The notes: generated from the letters alone by a model not told the origin. Numbered from the stretch's first letter, positions 51,401 to 59,698 are shown. The stretch: 64,000 nucleotides of DNA from Terasakiella magnetica (GCA_902729415.1 CACVCF010000112.1:186001-250000); one strand, 5' to 3'. Program-made: numbers and translations.

Positions 51401-51939
51401 GCGAGGTCGGTATCGAGCTGTACCAGCAATTGCTGGAGGAGGCGGTGGCGGCGGCCAAGGGCGGGCAGGGGACCGAAGTGGTGGAGGAATGGTCGCCGCA
51501 GATCGCCATCGGCACGCCGGTTCTGATCCCCGAGGCCTATGTAGCCGATCTGTCGGTGCGTCTGGCCCTTTATCGCCGTATCGCCGCCCTGGACACCCGC
51601 GCCGAGATCGATGCCTTGGCGGCCGAGCTGATCGACCGCTTCGGCAAGCTGCCGGTGGAGGTGGAGAACCTGCTGCAGGTGGTCGCCATCAAGGCGCTGT
51701 GCAAGCTGGCGGGGATCGAGAAGGTGGATTCCGGCCCCAAGGGCGCGGTGGTCACCTTGCGCGGCAACGTCTTCGCCAATCCTGTCGGTCTGGTCCAGTA
51801 CATCAGCCGCGCCGCCGGAACGTGCAAGCTGCGCCCCGATCATAAGCTGGTGTTCCTGCGGGCCTGGGATGACCCTCGTCAGCGCGTGGCAGGGTTGCAA
51901 AACGTTATCGGCAAACTGGCGGAATTGGCGGCGGGCTAA
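48457..51939 (+). CDS. mfd: Transcription-repair coupling factor
   Basis: Mfd removes stalled RNA polymerase from DNA lesions and recruits UvrA. The 1160-residue protein starts at TTG 48457, overlapping the sdhE stop (TTGA). Domains in order are the UvrB-like N-terminal module (about 1-330), the RNA-polymerase interaction domain (about 480-560, LVVHVEHGIGRYDGL), and the translocase lobes. Walker A is GDVGFGKTEVALR near 644, and motif II is IIDEEQHFGVAHKE near 745. The TRG motif and a C-terminal autoinhibitory domain (after about 1000) complete it. Confidence 0.97.
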   Translation: MKNLDILFESPGRVSVFGAPEGRDALLIAELSKAKAGQDILHVARDDGRLARLAEALAFFAPELEIVEFPAWDCVPYDRVSPNVDVVARRIDTLARLAETKAGKASRVVLTTVPALAQRVPPREALAQATVIAKAGSRIETVKLVSFLQRNGYVRADTVMEPGEYAVRGGIIDLFPPGAAEPMRLDFFGDEIEAVRSFDPMSQRTTGKVEGFACRPVSEVVLDEPSIGRFRAGYREMFGIVQGTDPLYQSISEGIKFNGMEHWLPLFHDGLDTLFAYVPDALVVLDHQADEALTARHALVLEYYDARRSMSGSGLAESGMVYQPVPPPRLYLERDEWDRQLAAHSVLQLSPFDVPPGAVRCIDAGGRLGRDFADMRARPGVNIYDCVREHVEAETKAGRRVLIAAWTLGSRERLAGVLKDHGVKAIVPVESWAETEGLGKGEVALGILGLDHGFTGSALSVITEQDILGDRLARPARKKKKGAQFIAEASALSEGDLVVHVEHGIGRYDGLVALEVSGAPHDCLRVIYDGGDKLFVPVENIDVLTRFGSEQSGVNLDKLGGTAWQARKAKLKKRIRDIADTLINVAAQRQLRTGEALVPAEGLYDEFCARFPWAETDDQLRAIEDTIADLGSGKPMDRLICGDVGFGKTEVALRTAFVAALQGLQVAVVVPTTLLARQHFRTFSERFKGLPVRVEQLSRLVTAKRASEVKAGLADGSVDIVIGTHALLAKGMSLKRLGLLIIDEEQHFGVAHKERLKQLKADVHVLTLSATPIPRTLQMALSGVKEMSVIATPPVDRLAVRTFVLPYDPVVLREAILRERYRGGQVFYVCPRLADIDRVADRLAKLVPEVKTAVAHGRLAPADLEEVMVAFGEKQYDVLLSTNIIESGLDMPSVNTLIIHRADMFGLGQLYQLRGRVGRGKTRGYAYFTLPNDKVLSKAAEKRLQVMQALDSLGAGFQLASHDLDIRGAGNLLGEEQSGHIREVGIELYQQLLEEAVAAAKGGQGTEVVEEWSPQIAIGTPVLIPEAYVADLSVRLALYRRIAALDTRAEIDALAAELIDRFGKLPVEVENLLQVVAIKALCKLAGIEKVDSGPKGAVVTLRGNVFANPVGLVQYISRAAGTCKLRPDHKLVFLRAWDDPRQRVAGLQNVIGKLAELAAG

Positions 51940-52006
51940 AAATGGAGTATAGCCGCTTACCCCATACATCATGGCAGCCGTCAAAGCGGCACCTATAGGA
52001 TCAGAG

Positions 52007-53212
52007 ATGAAATACCCTCAGCCTCCCGTCGTCGTTTCCCTGGATGAGATTTTGCCGGAAGAGCCCTTGCTGATGATGGGGGCCGGTCCGGTTCCCATTC
52101 CCCACAAGGTCGCCACCGCCAATTCGCTGGTCATCAATCATCTGGGCGACACCATGAACCGGGTGGTCGAGCAGGTGAAGACCATGTCGCGCTATGTCTT
52201 CCAGACACGCTCCAGCCATGTGATGGGCGTGGCCGGACCGGCATCCGCCGCCATGGAGATGGCGATCTGCAATCTGGTGGAGCCGGGCGCCCGCGTCTTG
52301 TCCATCTGCAACGGCCTGTTCAGCCGCCGCCTGGCCGAGATGGCCCGCCGGGTCGGCGGCGAGGTCACTATCCTTGAGGTGCCGGAAAAGCAGACCGCCA
52401 AGCCCGAGGCTGTCGAGGCCCTGCTGAAGAATGGCCGCTTCAACGTTCTGACCGTGGTTCAGGGCGAGACCTCCAACACAGTCTGGAACCGCGATCTGGT
52501 GGAAATCTGCCGCCTGGGCAAGACCTATGGCTGCCTTAACATCGTCGATGCCGTCTGCACCTTGTCCACCATGGACATGGAAATGGACGAGTGGTGCGTG
52601 GATGCGACCATTACCGGCGGCCAGAAGGGCCTGTCGTCCATTCCCGGCGTGTCGCTGATCGCGTTTTCCGAGGAATCCTGGCCCCATATCACCGGGCGCA
52701 ATGCCCCCATGGCCCATTGGTGCCTGGATGCGCGGCTGGCCGATCAGTTCTGGAACAAGAAGTCCTATCACTACACCGCGCCGGTTTCGGGCATCTTGGC
52801 CCTGCACGAGGCGTTGCGGCTGATCTGCGACGAGACCTTGCCCGCGCGTTTCCGCCGTCATGCCATCTGTTCCGCCGCGCTGCAAAGCGGTATCGAGGGT
52901 ATGGGGCTGGATCTGTTGATCCCCGCCGAAGCCCGCCTGAATTCGGTGGTCGGCATCACGGTGCCCGACGGCGTTTCCGCCGACCGGGTCCGTCATGTCA
53001 TGTCCGAAGTCCACAAGGTGGAGATTTCCGGGGCTTTTGGTCTCAACATTCTGCGCATCGGCCAGATGGGCGAGCAGAGCCGCACCCACAATCTGTTCCG
53101 CACCCTGCACGCCTTGGGCTCCAGCATGCGGGCGGCGGGCGCCAAGGTCGATCTTCCCGCCGGTATGGCCGAGATGGAAAAGATCCTGACCGCCGATGGG
53201 TTCTGGGGGTAG
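52007..53212 (+). CDS. Class V aminotransferase (alanine-glyoxylate type)
   Basis: The 401-residue PLP enzyme has MMGAGPVPIPHKV near the N terminus and VQGETSNTVWNRDL near 152. NIVDAVCTLSTMDMEMDEW lies near 182, with the PLP lysine in TGGQKGLSSIPGVSL near 209. These match the alanine-glyoxylate/serine-pyruvate group; exact donor and acceptor are not certain. ATG 52007 is preceded by AGGAT; ATG 51971 has no ribosome site. It stands 67 bases after mfd and ends at a strong hairpin. Confidence 0.85.
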   Translation: MKYPQPPVVVSLDEILPEEPLLMMGAGPVPIPHKVATANSLVINHLGDTMNRVVEQVKTMSRYVFQTRSSHVMGVAGPASAAMEMAICNLVEPGARVLSICNGLFSRRLAEMARRVGGEVTILEVPEKQTAKPEAVEALLKNGRFNVLTVVQGETSNTVWNRDLVEICRLGKTYGCLNIVDAVCTLSTMDMEMDEWCVDATITGGQKGLSSIPGVSLIAFSEESWPHITGRNAPMAHWCLDARLADQFWNKKSYHYTAPVSGILALHEALRLICDETLPARFRRHAICSAALQSGIEGMGLDLLIPAEARLNSVVGITVPDGVSADRVRHVMSEVHKVEISGAFGLNILRIGQMGEQSRTHNLFRTLHALGSSMRAAGAKVDLPAGMAEMEKILTADGFWG

Positions 53213-53220
53213 GGTGGGCC

Positions 53221-53251
53221 GACGAGCCGCCAACGCGGCTCGTCTTGCTGT
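53221..53251 (+). terminator. Probable terminator after the aminotransferase gene
   Basis: GACGAGCCGC (53221-53230) pairs perfectly with GCGGCTCGTC (53235-53244), followed by TTGCTGT. The stem is strong and the T-run poor. Confidence 0.6.
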
Positions 53252-53282
53252 CCCTCAGACGCGCCGGGCTTTGCCCGTAACT

Positions 53283-53312
53283 ACAAGCCAATGAATTGAT
53301 TCATTGGCTTGT
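53283..53312. repeat. Perfect 30-base palindrome
   Basis: ACAAGCCAATGAAT (53283-53296) and ATTCATTGGCTTGT (53299-53312) are exact inverted copies with a two-base centre. It sits between two converging genes. There is no T-run on either side, so it is not a standard terminator; it may be a protein site or a cruciform. Confidence 0.8.
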
Positions 53313-53317
53313 CGGTA

Positions 53318-53965
53318 TCAGCTGAAAGCCGCTTCGGCTTCGGCTTCGCGGACGATGTCGATCAGGCGTAGTAGGATATCGGGTTCCTGCGCGCCTGCGA
53401 CGGCGTAATTGCCATCCAGCACCAGACAGGGGACGCCGTTCACCCCCAGGCGATGGGCATGGACGTTGTCGTTAAGAACGGCGGCGACATCTTGGTCCGA
53501 GTCCAGATAGTCGCGGAGTCCTTTTGGCTCCAGCCCGGCTTCGGTCCCGATCTTGGCCAGGGTCACCACATCGCCGATATCACGGCCTTCGACGAAATAA
53601 GCGTGGTAAAGCGCTTCGACCACCTGGCCTTCATGGCCGGTGGCGGCGGCGTGACGGATCAGACGATGGGAATTGACCGAATTCGGGGTGCGGGTGATGG
53701 CGTCAAAGTCGAACACGATTCCTTCGGTCTTCCCGGCGGCACCGACGGCGGCATGGACACGCTGGACCCGGGAGGGGCCGCCGAATTTCCGATCCAGGTA
53801 AAGCTTGCGCTCGATGCCTTCGGGCGGGAGGTCGGGGTTGAGCAGGAAAGGCCGCCAGCGGATGGTGACGCGGGCGTCGGGCCGCAGGGCCAGGGCGCGC
53901 TCCAACCGGCGCTTGCCCACATAGCACCACGGACAGACCGTATCGAACACGTATTCCAGCCGCAC
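53318..53965 (-). CDS. DsbA-family oxidoreductase (FrnE-like)
   Basis: The 215-residue thioredoxin-fold protein has the redox motif CPWC (VFDTVCPWCYVGKRRLERAL near residue 11). A helical insertion and a cis-Pro loop GVNGVPCLVLDG near 176 follow. There is no signal peptide, so it is a cytoplasmic FrnE/2-hydroxychromene-carboxylate-isomerase-like member rather than periplasmic DsbA. It begins 10 bases after the stop of the upstream degenerate GGDEF gene and probably shares its transcript. Confidence 0.88.
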   Translation of the reverse strand: MRLEYVFDTVCPWCYVGKRRLERALALRPDARVTIRWRPFLLNPDLPPEGIERKLYLDRKFGGPSRVQRVHAAVGAAGKTEGIVFDFDAITRTPNSVNSHRLIRHAAATGHEGQVVEALYHAYFVEGRDIGDVVTLAKIGTEAGLEPKGLRDYLDSDQDVAAVLNDNVHAHRLGVNGVPCLVLDGNYAVAGAQEPDILLRLIDIVREAEAEAAFS

Positions 53966-53975
53966 GGGTTTGGTC

Positions 53976-55283
53976 CTAATCCAGTTTGGCTCTAGCCCGG
54001 CTCACCAATGAGGCCAGAGTATCATCGTTCTTGGCGTCGGTGCTGCCGACCTGAACCCAGACCTTCACTGGCTGGTAAACCTCGCGCACGGCGAAATCGG
54101 TATAGGCCAGGACTCCGGCGATCCGGTGCATGACCACCTCGGCCTCGACCAGGGGAGTGTCGGGCAGGACAACACAGAATTCATTGCGGCCATAAAGGGC
54201 GGTCATGTCTTCGGCCCGCAGCAGGCCGGTAATCCACTGCCCCAGTTGCTGCGCCAGATGCTCGGCGGCATCCTCGCCGAAATGGGTGCGCACCCCGTCG
54301 ATATTGGGGATGTAGAAAAACACCACGGAAAGATGGCGATCATGGGCCTTGGCGGTGTTCAGGCGGTCTTCCAGGTATTTATCCAGGAAATCTCGGGTAT
54401 AGACGCCGGTCAGCGGATCGCGGGTCTGTTCCTTCAGGCTGTCGAACATGGCTGCGCGGATGCTCCAGCGCAATTGCTGGCGATGAACCATGCTGAGAAC
54501 CGAAGCCCGCAGAATGCCGGAATCCACGGGACGCGACAGCACTCGGCTGGCACCCCGGCGATAGATCTCTGATGGTACAGCCGAGCGGTCGGCCACGACC
54601 ACCATGGGCAGATTGAATAGGCGGGGGTTGTTGCGGACCTGGGAGGTGAAGGCCAGATACCCCTCGATATCGCCTTCGGTGGTGACCACCGCAGCATCAA
54701 AGTTACGGCTTTCCAGCAGGCTTTCGGCATCATAAAGATTGCCGCAGCTGACGATCTCGGCAGAAACACCCAGGATGGCTGAAACATTATCATGATCGGG
54801 ACCGGCCACCAGGATGCTGGGGCGGGTGCCTTCGGGCAGAGTGGCGCGGTCACGGGCGCTGACGCCGAAACCGGTGGCTATGCTGGCACGTTGGCGCAGT
54901 TCGGCATGCATGGTGGCCAAGCGGATCAGGGGGCGGAGACGGGCAAAAAGTTCGATGTCGTCGTGTTCCCACGAGATGGTGTCGTCGAGACCGACTTCTA
55001 AAGCGCGCAAGGCCAGATCGGACAGAACCCTTTCCGCCATCACCACTACGGGAATATCGCGCGAGGAGGTGTCGCCCTTGATGGCGCCTCCGACCGCCAC
55101 GGGGTCTTCACCAATGTCGCCGACCAGGATCAGGTCGGGATGTTCGTTCTTAAGGTAGGCCCGCGCCTCGCCCGCGCTTCTGGCAACGATCCCGTGGTAA
55201 CCGTTATGGGACAAGCGGGACAGCAGCGCCTCGGTGACGGTGGTGTCGGCATGGACGACCAGAACATTGGCAAGGCGTATCAT
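53976..55283 (-). CDS. PleD-like REC-REC-GGDEF protein with degenerate motifs
   Basis: The 435-residue protein has the PleD layout: receiver-like domains at about 5-120 and 155-275, and a GGDEF domain at about 285-435 opened by DPLTGVYTRDFL. Key residues are missing. The phospho-acceptor position of the first receiver is Gly (LILVGDIG, residue 55), the second has no matching Asp, and the active-site motif is GRNEF (365-369) instead of GGDEF. It is therefore unlikely to make cyclic di-GMP or be phosphorylated in the normal way. It could bind GTP or c-di-GMP or act as a scaffold (inference). Confidence 0.85.
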   Translation of the reverse strand: MIRLANVLVVHADTTVTEALLSRLSHNGYHGIVARSAGEARAYLKNEHPDLILVGDIGEDPVAVGGAIKGDTSSRDIPVVVMAERVLSDLALRALEVGLDDTISWEHDDIELFARLRPLIRLATMHAELRQRASIATGFGVSARDRATLPEGTRPSILVAGPDHDNVSAILGVSAEIVSCGNLYDAESLLESRNFDAAVVTTEGDIEGYLAFTSQVRNNPRLFNLPMVVVADRSAVPSEIYRRGASRVLSRPVDSGILRASVLSMVHRQQLRWSIRAAMFDSLKEQTRDPLTGVYTRDFLDKYLEDRLNTAKAHDRHLSVVFFYIPNIDGVRTHFGEDAAEHLAQQLGQWITGLLRAEDMTALYGRNEFCVVLPDTPLVEAEVVMHRIAGVLAYTDFAVREVYQPVKVWVQVGSTDAKNDDTLASLVSRARAKLD

Positions 55284-55454
55284 GGGGGGTGGGCCTCTTG
55301 TCCGGAAACAGCGAAGTATTCAGCATAGTACGGATTGCCGATGGGCATAAGAGGGCAGTTGCGCCACTCTTTCAGGATTGCACCGTACGGGTGAATTGAC
55401 GAAGCCCCATCGCCCCCCCGATAATCACCCGAACTTCAAGATGGTGAGGCCCCG

Positions 55455-55952
55455 ATGACCTGGCGTGCGATAGTGTGGCTGATGATGTTTTTCACGGCGG
55501 GCAATGCCATGGCGGAGTTGAGAAACAGTATTCCCAATAATGTTGAGCTGATGGTTGGGTATTGCCATGGTGTTCTGACCCAGTCCACCGAGGCCACTGC
55601 CCGGGACCGGCGGCAGTGCCAGGGGATTTCCGCCGACGCCACCGGTAAGTGCCTAGATGGCCTGAGCACGGTCAGCAGTCATATCCAGCGGGTGGAACGC
55701 TTTTTGGCGACAAAGGGATACAGCCTGGACAGCAATAAACAGATTGCCGATGCCGTCGAGACCGGACGGAGGGACTATACATCCTGCGCCACGGCCCAAT
55801 CCGACCGCGGCTCCAGCTGTATCGAAACCTGCAATACCAAATGCTCCTATGACATTGATTGTGTTCAGACCTGTGTCGCCAAATGTGCTGGTGGAGATGT
55901 GTGCGCCAAGGTGCAGCGCTGCTTCAAACCCAACCGTTACATGCCGTATTGA
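55455..55952 (+). CDS. Secreted protein with a cysteine repeat
   Basis: The 165-residue product has a signal peptide (WLMMFFTAGNAMA, cut near residue 20) and 12 cysteines. The last eight are spaced C-x3-C-x3-C-x5-C-x3-C-x3-C-x5-C-x5-C (from CIETCNTKC through VCAKVQRC), a visible internal duplication. The N-terminal part has spaced single cysteines (YCHG, QCQG, KCLDG, SCATA). No CXXCH heme motif occurs. It is probably disulfide-bonded or metal-binding in the periplasm; the family is unknown to me. It precedes a KefB-type antiporter gene. Confidence 0.8.
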   Translation: MTWRAIVWLMMFFTAGNAMAELRNSIPNNVELMVGYCHGVLTQSTEATARDRRQCQGISADATGKCLDGLSTVSSHIQRVERFLATKGYSLDSNKQIADAVETGRRDYTSCATAQSDRGSSCIETCNTKCSYDIDCVQTCVAKCAGGDVCAKVQRCFKPNRYMPY

Positions 55953-56029
55953 CCGCGCCCGATCCAGCCGGTGCCCGATGATTCGCCCTCTGGCGGTACC
56001 GGGATATGCCCGAAGCGGGGCAGCCGGGC

Positions 56030-57742
56030 ATGACTGATGCCGGTCTGTTATTCGATGTTCTGGTCCTGCTGTTGGCCGCCGTCGTGGTCGTGCCGCTGCT
56101 GCAAAGGTTCGGTATTCCGTCGGTTCTGGGCTATCTTGCCGCCGGAATCGTGTTGAGCCCCTACACGCCAGGGCCGGTGGTCGATGTGGAAACAACGCGG
56201 CCCCTGGCCGAATTTGGCGTGGTGTTCCTGTTGTTTGCTATTGGTCTGGAACTGCCGCTGTCACGTCTGCGGACCATGCGGCGCTATATTCTCGGGCTTG
56301 GGCTGCTTCAGGTGACGGTCACGGCCGTGGTTTTGGCGGGCCTGGCCACCTTTACCGGGGTCGCTCCCGGCATCGCCCTGGTAGTGGGGGCGACCCTGGC
56401 GTTGTCGTCCACCGCCACGGTTCTTGCCCTGCTGGTCGAGCGGAATGAGGTGGTCAGTCATCATGGCCGCGTTGCCGTCGCGGTGCTGATTCTTCAGGAT
56501 CTGGTGGTTATTCCCATTCTGACGCTGCTGCCTCTGCTTGCGGGCAACGTTCACGATATTCTTCCCGCCCTGGGGTTGGCGGCACTGAAAGCGGCGGGAG
56601 CGGTGCTGGCGATTTTTATCGTCGGTCGGCTGATTTTACGCCCAGCCTACGCCTTCATTGCGGCCAGCCGGAATCCCGAGGTCTTTACCGCAGCTAATCT
56701 TCTGTTGGTCCTGGCGGTGGCCTGGCTGACCGCCGAGGCAGGCATGTCCATGGCACTGGGGGCTTTTCTCGCCGGGCTGATGCTGGCCGACTCCCCCTAC
56801 CGGCATCAGGTCGAGGCTGATATCGAACCATTCCGGGGATTGTTGCTGGGCCTGTTCTTCATGACGGTGGGCATGTCCATTAATCTTCCCTTTGTCGCCA
56901 CACGCGGCGGCGAGGTGATGGGAGTCGCCGCCGTGGTCCTGGCGGTCAAGGCTCTGGTCATCATTGGCTTGTGCCCGCTGCTGCGGTTGGGGCTGTTGCA
57001 GGGCTTGCAGATCGGATTTTTGCTGGCTCAGACTGGCGAATTCGCCTTTGTTGTGTTTGACCGCGCTATGGGGCTGCGCCTGCTTGATCCGGCCAGCGGC
57101 CAGACTCTGCTTGCAGCAACCGCCCTGACCATGGTGCTGACGCCGCTTTTGGCCAAGTTCGGGCGGATGCTGTCACAAAACCACAAACGCCATGACGGGG
57201 GTGAACTTCGTCCCAGCGGTGTTGAACATCTCAGCCAGCATGTGATCATCGCCGGCTATGGCCGGATGGGGCGCACCATCGCGCGCTTACTGAAGGAGCA
57301 CGGCCTTTCGTTCATCGCCCTCGACCTGGATGCCGAGCGGGTGATAGCCGCCCGCGAGGACGGTCTTCCGGTCTATTACGGCGATGCCAGCCAGCCCGGC
57401 GTATTGCGTTCGGTGGGAATCAGCGGGGCAAGGGCGGTGGTGATCACCGTCGGGGGATTGCGGCAGACGGAACGGACCATCACCAGTATCCGTCAGGCCG
57501 CACCGGGGGTGGCGGTGATCGTTCGGGCAAAGGACCGCATTCACGAGAGCCATTTGAATACAATCGGAGCCACGGCGGTCATCCCCGAGACGGTAGAGGC
57601 CAGTCTGCAAATGGCGGGATTGGTCCTGACATCGGCTGGCATCGATGATGATAAGGTCAAGACCAGCCTTAACACCTATCGCCGGAAGCGCTATGGCATG
57701 GCGCATCCCAAACCGGAAGGGCCGGAAGCTCCGGGGTATTAA
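56030..57742 (+). CDS. CPA2/KefB-type monovalent cation:proton antiporter
   Basis: The 570-residue protein has about 12 membrane helices in a Na+/H+ exchanger domain (FGIPSVLGYLAAGIVL near 26, LILQDLVVIPI near 155). A cytosolic RCK/TrkA-N domain begins at VIIAGYGRMGRTIARLL near 408. These features match KefB/KefC and RosB-like potassium efflux proteins. The RCK Rossmann motif GYGRMG suggests control by NAD(H), as in KefB (inference). ATG 56030 and ATG 56006 are both possible; 56030 gives the more usual N terminus. Confidence 0.9.
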   Translation: MTDAGLLFDVLVLLLAAVVVVPLLQRFGIPSVLGYLAAGIVLSPYTPGPVVDVETTRPLAEFGVVFLLFAIGLELPLSRLRTMRRYILGLGLLQVTVTAVVLAGLATFTGVAPGIALVVGATLALSSTATVLALLVERNEVVSHHGRVAVAVLILQDLVVIPILTLLPLLAGNVHDILPALGLAALKAAGAVLAIFIVGRLILRPAYAFIAASRNPEVFTAANLLLVLAVAWLTAEAGMSMALGAFLAGLMLADSPYRHQVEADIEPFRGLLLGLFFMTVGMSINLPFVATRGGEVMGVAAVVLAVKALVIIGLCPLLRLGLLQGLQIGFLLAQTGEFAFVVFDRAMGLRLLDPASGQTLLAATALTMVLTPLLAKFGRMLSQNHKRHDGGELRPSGVEHLSQHVIIAGYGRMGRTIARLLKEHGLSFIALDLDAERVIAAREDGLPVYYGDASQPGVLRSVGISGARAVVITVGGLRQTERTITSIRQAAPGVAVIVRAKDRIHESHLNTIGATAVIPETVEASLQMAGLVLTSAGIDDDKVKTSLNTYRRKRYGMAHPKPEGPEAPGY

Positions 57743-57754
57743 TGGTGGGAAGAT

Positions 57755-57842
57755 TGGCGGATGGGGTAGGATTCGAACCCACGGAGGCTTGCGCCCCTCC
57801 GGTTTTCAAGACCGGTGCAATAGACCACTCTGCCACCCATCC
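57755..57842 (-). tRNA. tRNA-Ser (anticodon TGA)
   Basis: Reading the minus strand, the 88-base sequence has acceptor GGATGGG/CCCATCC, anticodon stem CCGGT/ACCGG with loop CTTGAAA, and a long class II variable arm. The T loop is TTCGAAT and the CCA end is encoded. The long arm and TGA anticodon identify serine. It lies just after the antiporter gene on the opposite strand. Confidence 0.96.
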
Positions 57843-57884
57843 ATCCGGGTCAGTCTTTTACCGCCCGATTCCATGTCTCGTCCA

Positions 57885-58190
57885 CTATCTTTCGGCGTTT
57901 TCATCCAAGGGCGCCCACCATCCGCATTGAGGGCAATAGCGGACCAGGGACGGTTTGGCCTTGGGCTTGGTGAAGCCGAGCAGCCAGCGACCCAGTTTGA
58001 CGAGCACGGCGCACAGGTCCAGTACCAGCCCGATAGCTCCCATCACCAAGGATCCTTCAACATTTGGGCTGGGCGACGATGCCAAATCCGCCGTGGCGGA
58101 GCTATCTTTACGAAAGGATCGTGTCTTGGGCTGGAGCTGGGTTTGCGCCGCGCCGCATTCGGGGCAGGATTTCGCACTCTTTTGGTTCAT
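57885..58190 (-). CDS. Membrane protein with split zinc ribbon (101 aa)
   Basis: From ATG 58190 (AGGAAG upstream) the product has CPEC near residue 9 and a Ser/Lys-rich linker. One hydrophobic helix (about 46-66, MGAIGLVLDLCAVLVKL) follows, then a second CPQC near 85 (YCPQCGWW). The two CxxC pairs could join into one zinc ribbon folded back on the membrane, or belong to two partial sites. Function is unknown. An alternative start at 58256 lacks a ribosome site. Confidence 0.68.
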   Translation of the reverse strand: MNQKSAKSCPECGAAQTQLQPKTRSFRKDSSATADLASSPSPNVEGSLVMGAIGLVLDLCAVLVKLGRWLLGFTKPKAKPSLVRYCPQCGWWAPLDENAER

Positions 58191-58268
58191 CTCTTCCTGC
58201 TTCCGTCGCCTGGGGCACTCGGGCCAGAAGATAATCCTCGCGGCAGGCACCGACAATCAAAGAGGTGA

Positions 58269-58781
58269 TTACGGGTCCAGGTGCGGCTTGATAGGGAGGG
58301 GATAGGCTACCTTCCGGGGAGGCAGACGATGTATCAGCACCGCCACCGCCACCAGCATCACCGCGCCGAGAAGGACGGGCATCAGCAGAAAGCCCCAGCC
58401 CGGATGGCCCATCATGACCACTAATGGGGCCGCTCCGGCGGGGGGGTGGGTGAGGCGAAGAACCGCCAGAACCACCATCACCACTGCGACCGAGCTTACC
58501 ATACTCACCCAGCCGCCAGGGAGGAAGTGATCGAAGACAAGGCCGATGAATGTGGCGATAACGTGGCTTCCAACCACGTTGGCGGGCTGAGACATGGGAG
58601 AATCCGGCATGCCGAATACCAAGATGGCCGAGGCGCCGAGAGGGGCCGCCAGCAGGGGCGCTCCTCCCATCTGATTCATCAGCGCGATCAGTCCCAGGGA
58701 GATGGCGGTGCCGATTGCGGCCTTCACCCAACTGGGAAGGCAAGGTGTTGCTTGATGACGAAAGATGTAGCGACGGGGCAT
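58269..58781 (-). CDS. HPP-family membrane protein
   Basis: The 170-residue protein has four to five membrane helices and the family motif HPPAG in LRLTHPPAGAAPLV near residue 112. PLGASAILVFGMP lies near 54 and PANVVGSHVIATFIGL near 66. HPP proteins include a cyanobacterial nitrite transporter; most are uncharacterised. ATG 58781 is chosen; TTG 58820 would add 13 residues. It is divergent from the DUF218 gene. Confidence 0.85.
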   Translation of the reverse strand: MPRRYIFRHQATPCLPSWVKAAIGTAISLGLIALMNQMGGAPLLAAPLGASAILVFGMPDSPMSQPANVVGSHVIATFIGLVFDHFLPGGWVSMVSSVAVVMVVLAVLRLTHPPAGAAPLVVMMGHPGWGFLLMPVLLGAVMLVAVAVLIHRLPPRKVAYPLPIKPHLDP

Positions 58782-58909
58782 GATTGCAATGATGTGCCAC
58801 ACCTGGGGCGGTGATAGCAAGATCGAGTGCGCCTGTTAGACCGAATCTCCCGGTGACTTCCCGCTCGGTTGCTGCCAACAATCCAGGATCTCAGGGGAGG
58901 GGGGAGAGA

Positions 58910-59698
58910 ATGTTCGTCCTGTCCAAGCTGTGGCGTGTGCTGAGCGACCCGGTGACACTATTTTTTTTGGTGGTGAGCGTGGGGTGTATCCTGGGCTGGA
59001 GCCGCCGTCACACCCGGCTGGGGCGCGGCCTTATCACCTGGGCGGTGGGGGGGGTGGTCGTTCTCAGTCAGATACCGGTGGAGCAATGGCTGGAAGTGCC
59101 ACTGGAGAATCGGTTTCCTCCCCCCCAAACCCTGCCGGAAAAGGTGGACGGCATCATCGTGTTGGGCGGGGCCATTGATCCGGTGCTCAGCCATGCGCGG
59201 GGACAAGTGGTGGCCAACAGCGCCATTACCCGGCTGACAGCCCTGATTCCGCTGGCCAAACACTATCCCGAGGCGCGGCTGGTGTTCACCGGCGGCTCAG
59301 GATCCATATTCGATCAGGAGATAAAGGAGGCTCCCTACGCCATTGAATTTTATCGATCAATCGGATTTTATGCCGACCGGGTTCAGGTGGAGGACCGGTC
59401 GCGCAATACCCACGAGAATGCGGTATTCACGCGGGAATTGATGGCGCCGCAAGCGGGCGAAACCTGGCTGCTGATCACCTCGGCCTTTCACATGCCGCGG
59501 GCGGTGGGAAGTTTTCGGGCGGTGAACTGGCCGGTCATCGCTTTTCCGGTGGATTACCAGACCACCGAGCGGCCGTGGACACCGCGACTTAGCATCGGCG
59601 GCCCCCTCAATCACTTTACTCATGTGATGAACGAAGCCGTCGGGCTGGCCTATTACCGCCTGCGCGGTTGGAGCGATGCTTTCTATCCAGCCCCATAG
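58910..59698 (+). CDS. DUF218 (YdcF/ElyC-like) envelope protein
   Basis: From ATG 58910, after GGGGAGAGA, the 262-residue protein has two N-terminal membrane helices (about 12-30 and 38-55). A DUF218 domain follows with IIVLGGAIDP near 81, TGGSGSI near 120, and RSRNTHENA near 163. ITSAFHMPRAVG lies near 186. ElyC and SanA of this family affect peptidoglycan and lipid carrier metabolism; biochemical activity is unresolved. It precedes the cell-wall operon with mltB and rlpA on the same strand, which fits an envelope role. Confidence 0.88.
   Translation: MFVLSKLWRVLSDPVTLFFLVVSVGCILGWSRRHTRLGRGLITWAVGGVVVLSQIPVEQWLEVPLENRFPPPQTLPEKVDGIIVLGGAIDPVLSHARGQVVANSAITRLTALIPLAKHYPEARLVFTGGSGSIFDQEIKEAPYAIEFYRSIGFYADRVQVEDRSRNTHENAVFTRELMAPQAGETWLLITSAFHMPRAVGSFRAVNWPVIAFPVDYQTTERPWTPRLSIGGPLNHFTHVMNEAVGLAYYRLRGWSDAFYPAP

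Noticed and set aside
58108..58881. 257-codon minus-strand frame over the HPP gene
   Set aside because: The HPP frame has clear membrane helices and the HPPAG motif; this frame is its Arg/Gly/Pro-rich shadow.
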